From CAZDKK01 sp964506245 (GTDB taxonomy: Bacteria; Eisenbacteria; RBG-16-71-46; CAIMUX01; WJJG01): DNA of 22,782 bases. Positions 22,302-22,782 of this stretch are shown piece by piece. How positions within the stretch are numbered: position 1 is the stretch's first letter; each line of letters opens with the position of its first letter. Under the pieces are notes generated by a model. That model was given only the letters and a program-made list of their open reading frames with translations, was not told the DNA's origin and did not search any database. The stretch is taken from contig CAZDKK010000072.1 in the NCBI GenBank assembly GCA_964506245.1, forward strand, positions 1-22,782, read 5' to 3'. The translations under genes and the position numbers were made by a program.

Positions 22302-22782
22302 ATGAGAGAGCACATCGACCCCGCCACTGGGGAAGTCCTGGATGTTGTCGCCACTCCGATGGCTGGTGCAGAAAGCCCCGGCCGGACGGCGGGCGACCTC
22401 ATCAGCGCCGGATCGCAGATCCTGCAGATCCGGACCAAGAACCAGCTCATGGTCGCGCTCCAGCGTCCGCGCGACATGAAGAAGTTCGAGACGCAGCTCC
22501 TCGCGAGCGCGGCCCACGCAGGCGAGGACTTCTTCTACTCGATCCCCTTCAAGGAGCACAGGCCCGGCTGCCAGAATCGCCGCAATTGCGACTGTCCGAA
22601 GACCTACGTCGAGGGCCCCGGGGTGGGCTTGACCCGCATGGCAGCGCAGCTCTGGGGCAACTGCTCGGTGGACACGCGCATCGAGCAGGAGACTGACAGC
22701 GTCTTCCTCGTGCGCTCTGACTTCGTGGACTTCGAGACCAACTACACCCGCTCCGAGACCAAGCGCGTCTCGAAGATGATCG
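22302..22782 (+). CDS. Partial conserved phage protein, possible recombination partner
   Basis: Starts at ATG 22302 (GGAGG eight bases upstream) and runs off the window end after 160 codons; the true end is unknown. Visible features: an acidic N-terminus, a helix-rich segment MKKFETQLLASAAHAGEDFFYSIP, then three close cysteines (Cys90, Cys96, Cys98), YVEGPGVGLTRMAAQLWGN, and VRSDFVDFETNYTRSET. The FFYSIP...VEGP...A..LWGN pattern is common in phage proteins encoded next to RecB-like exonucleases, often presumed to act in recombination or single-strand annealing. I do not recognise a specific named family. Confidence 0.65.
   Translation, partial: MREHIDPATGEVLDVVATPMAGAESPGRTAGDLISAGSQILQIRTKNQLMVALQRPRDMKKFETQLLASAAHAGEDFFYSIPFKEHRPGCQNRRNCDCPKTYVEGPGVGLTRMAAQLWGNCSVDTRIEQETDSVFLVRSDFVDFETNYTRSETKRVSKMI

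Noticed and set aside
1..22782. CRISPR array, tRNA genes, integrase, transposase, terminase
   Set aside because: Searched by eye on both strands; none could be supported. The only regular repeat is the three-unit dyad array, which is too short and too closely spaced for CRISPR.

Overview
The window is a GC-rich (by eye) stretch of a tailed, dsDNA phage or prophage genome. The morphology is siphovirus-like: a lambda-type portal, an HK97-fold capsid, a tail-tube protein, a G/GT tail-chaperone frameshift and a long tape measure. No host genes, integrase, tRNA, CRISPR array or insertion sequence was seen, and no terminase lies inside the window. Several proteins resemble families shared with gene transfer agents and proteobacterial siphophages (spike base protein, BR0599-type tail protein, 3-TM GTA-type holin). 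This hints at a proteobacterial or similarly GC-rich host, but the host cannot be assigned from sequence alone.

Layout. Positions 1-3290, leftward: a 199-aa head-tail connector-like protein, the portal, a spike base protein and a calcineurin-like metallophosphoesterase. Positions 3332-16609, rightward: the main late operon. It starts with a fused prohead protease-major capsid protein, then head decoration/completion and tail terminator genes, two tandem copies of a major tail protein, the G/GT chaperone with a canonical -1 frameshift site, tape measure, three tail-tip/hub proteins, and a lysis cassette (holin-like protein, T4-type lysozyme, 3-TM holin). Positions 16653-20258, leftward: an accessory ('moron'-like) block with a membrane protein, a small acidic protein, a DNA methyltransferase fused to an Mrr-like nuclease domain, a TM2 membrane protein and a ribbon-helix-helix-like regulator. 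Positions 20382-22782, rightward: a second small RHH-like protein, a ~500-bp noncoding region with a striking array of TGCAC/GTGCA dyads, then the start of a DNA-metabolism operon (unknown 119-aa protein, Fe-S RecB/Cas4-like exonuclease, and a truncated protein that may act in recombination).

How it works together. The rightward operon builds the capsid, then the tail in assembly order, then lyses the cell. The head genes are unusually split into two divergent transcription units that meet at a 19-bp palindrome. The accessory block would modify DNA and perhaps the host envelope. The 20.26-21.09 kb region looks like the regulatory (or replication-initiation) hub of the window, with two divergent small DNA-binding candidates and two separate sets of symmetric repeats. 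The most interesting points are the 21-bp-phased dyad array, the mosaic duplication of the tail tube gene, the complete frameshift cassette, the nested capsid start inside the protease-capsid fusion, and the divergent head module.
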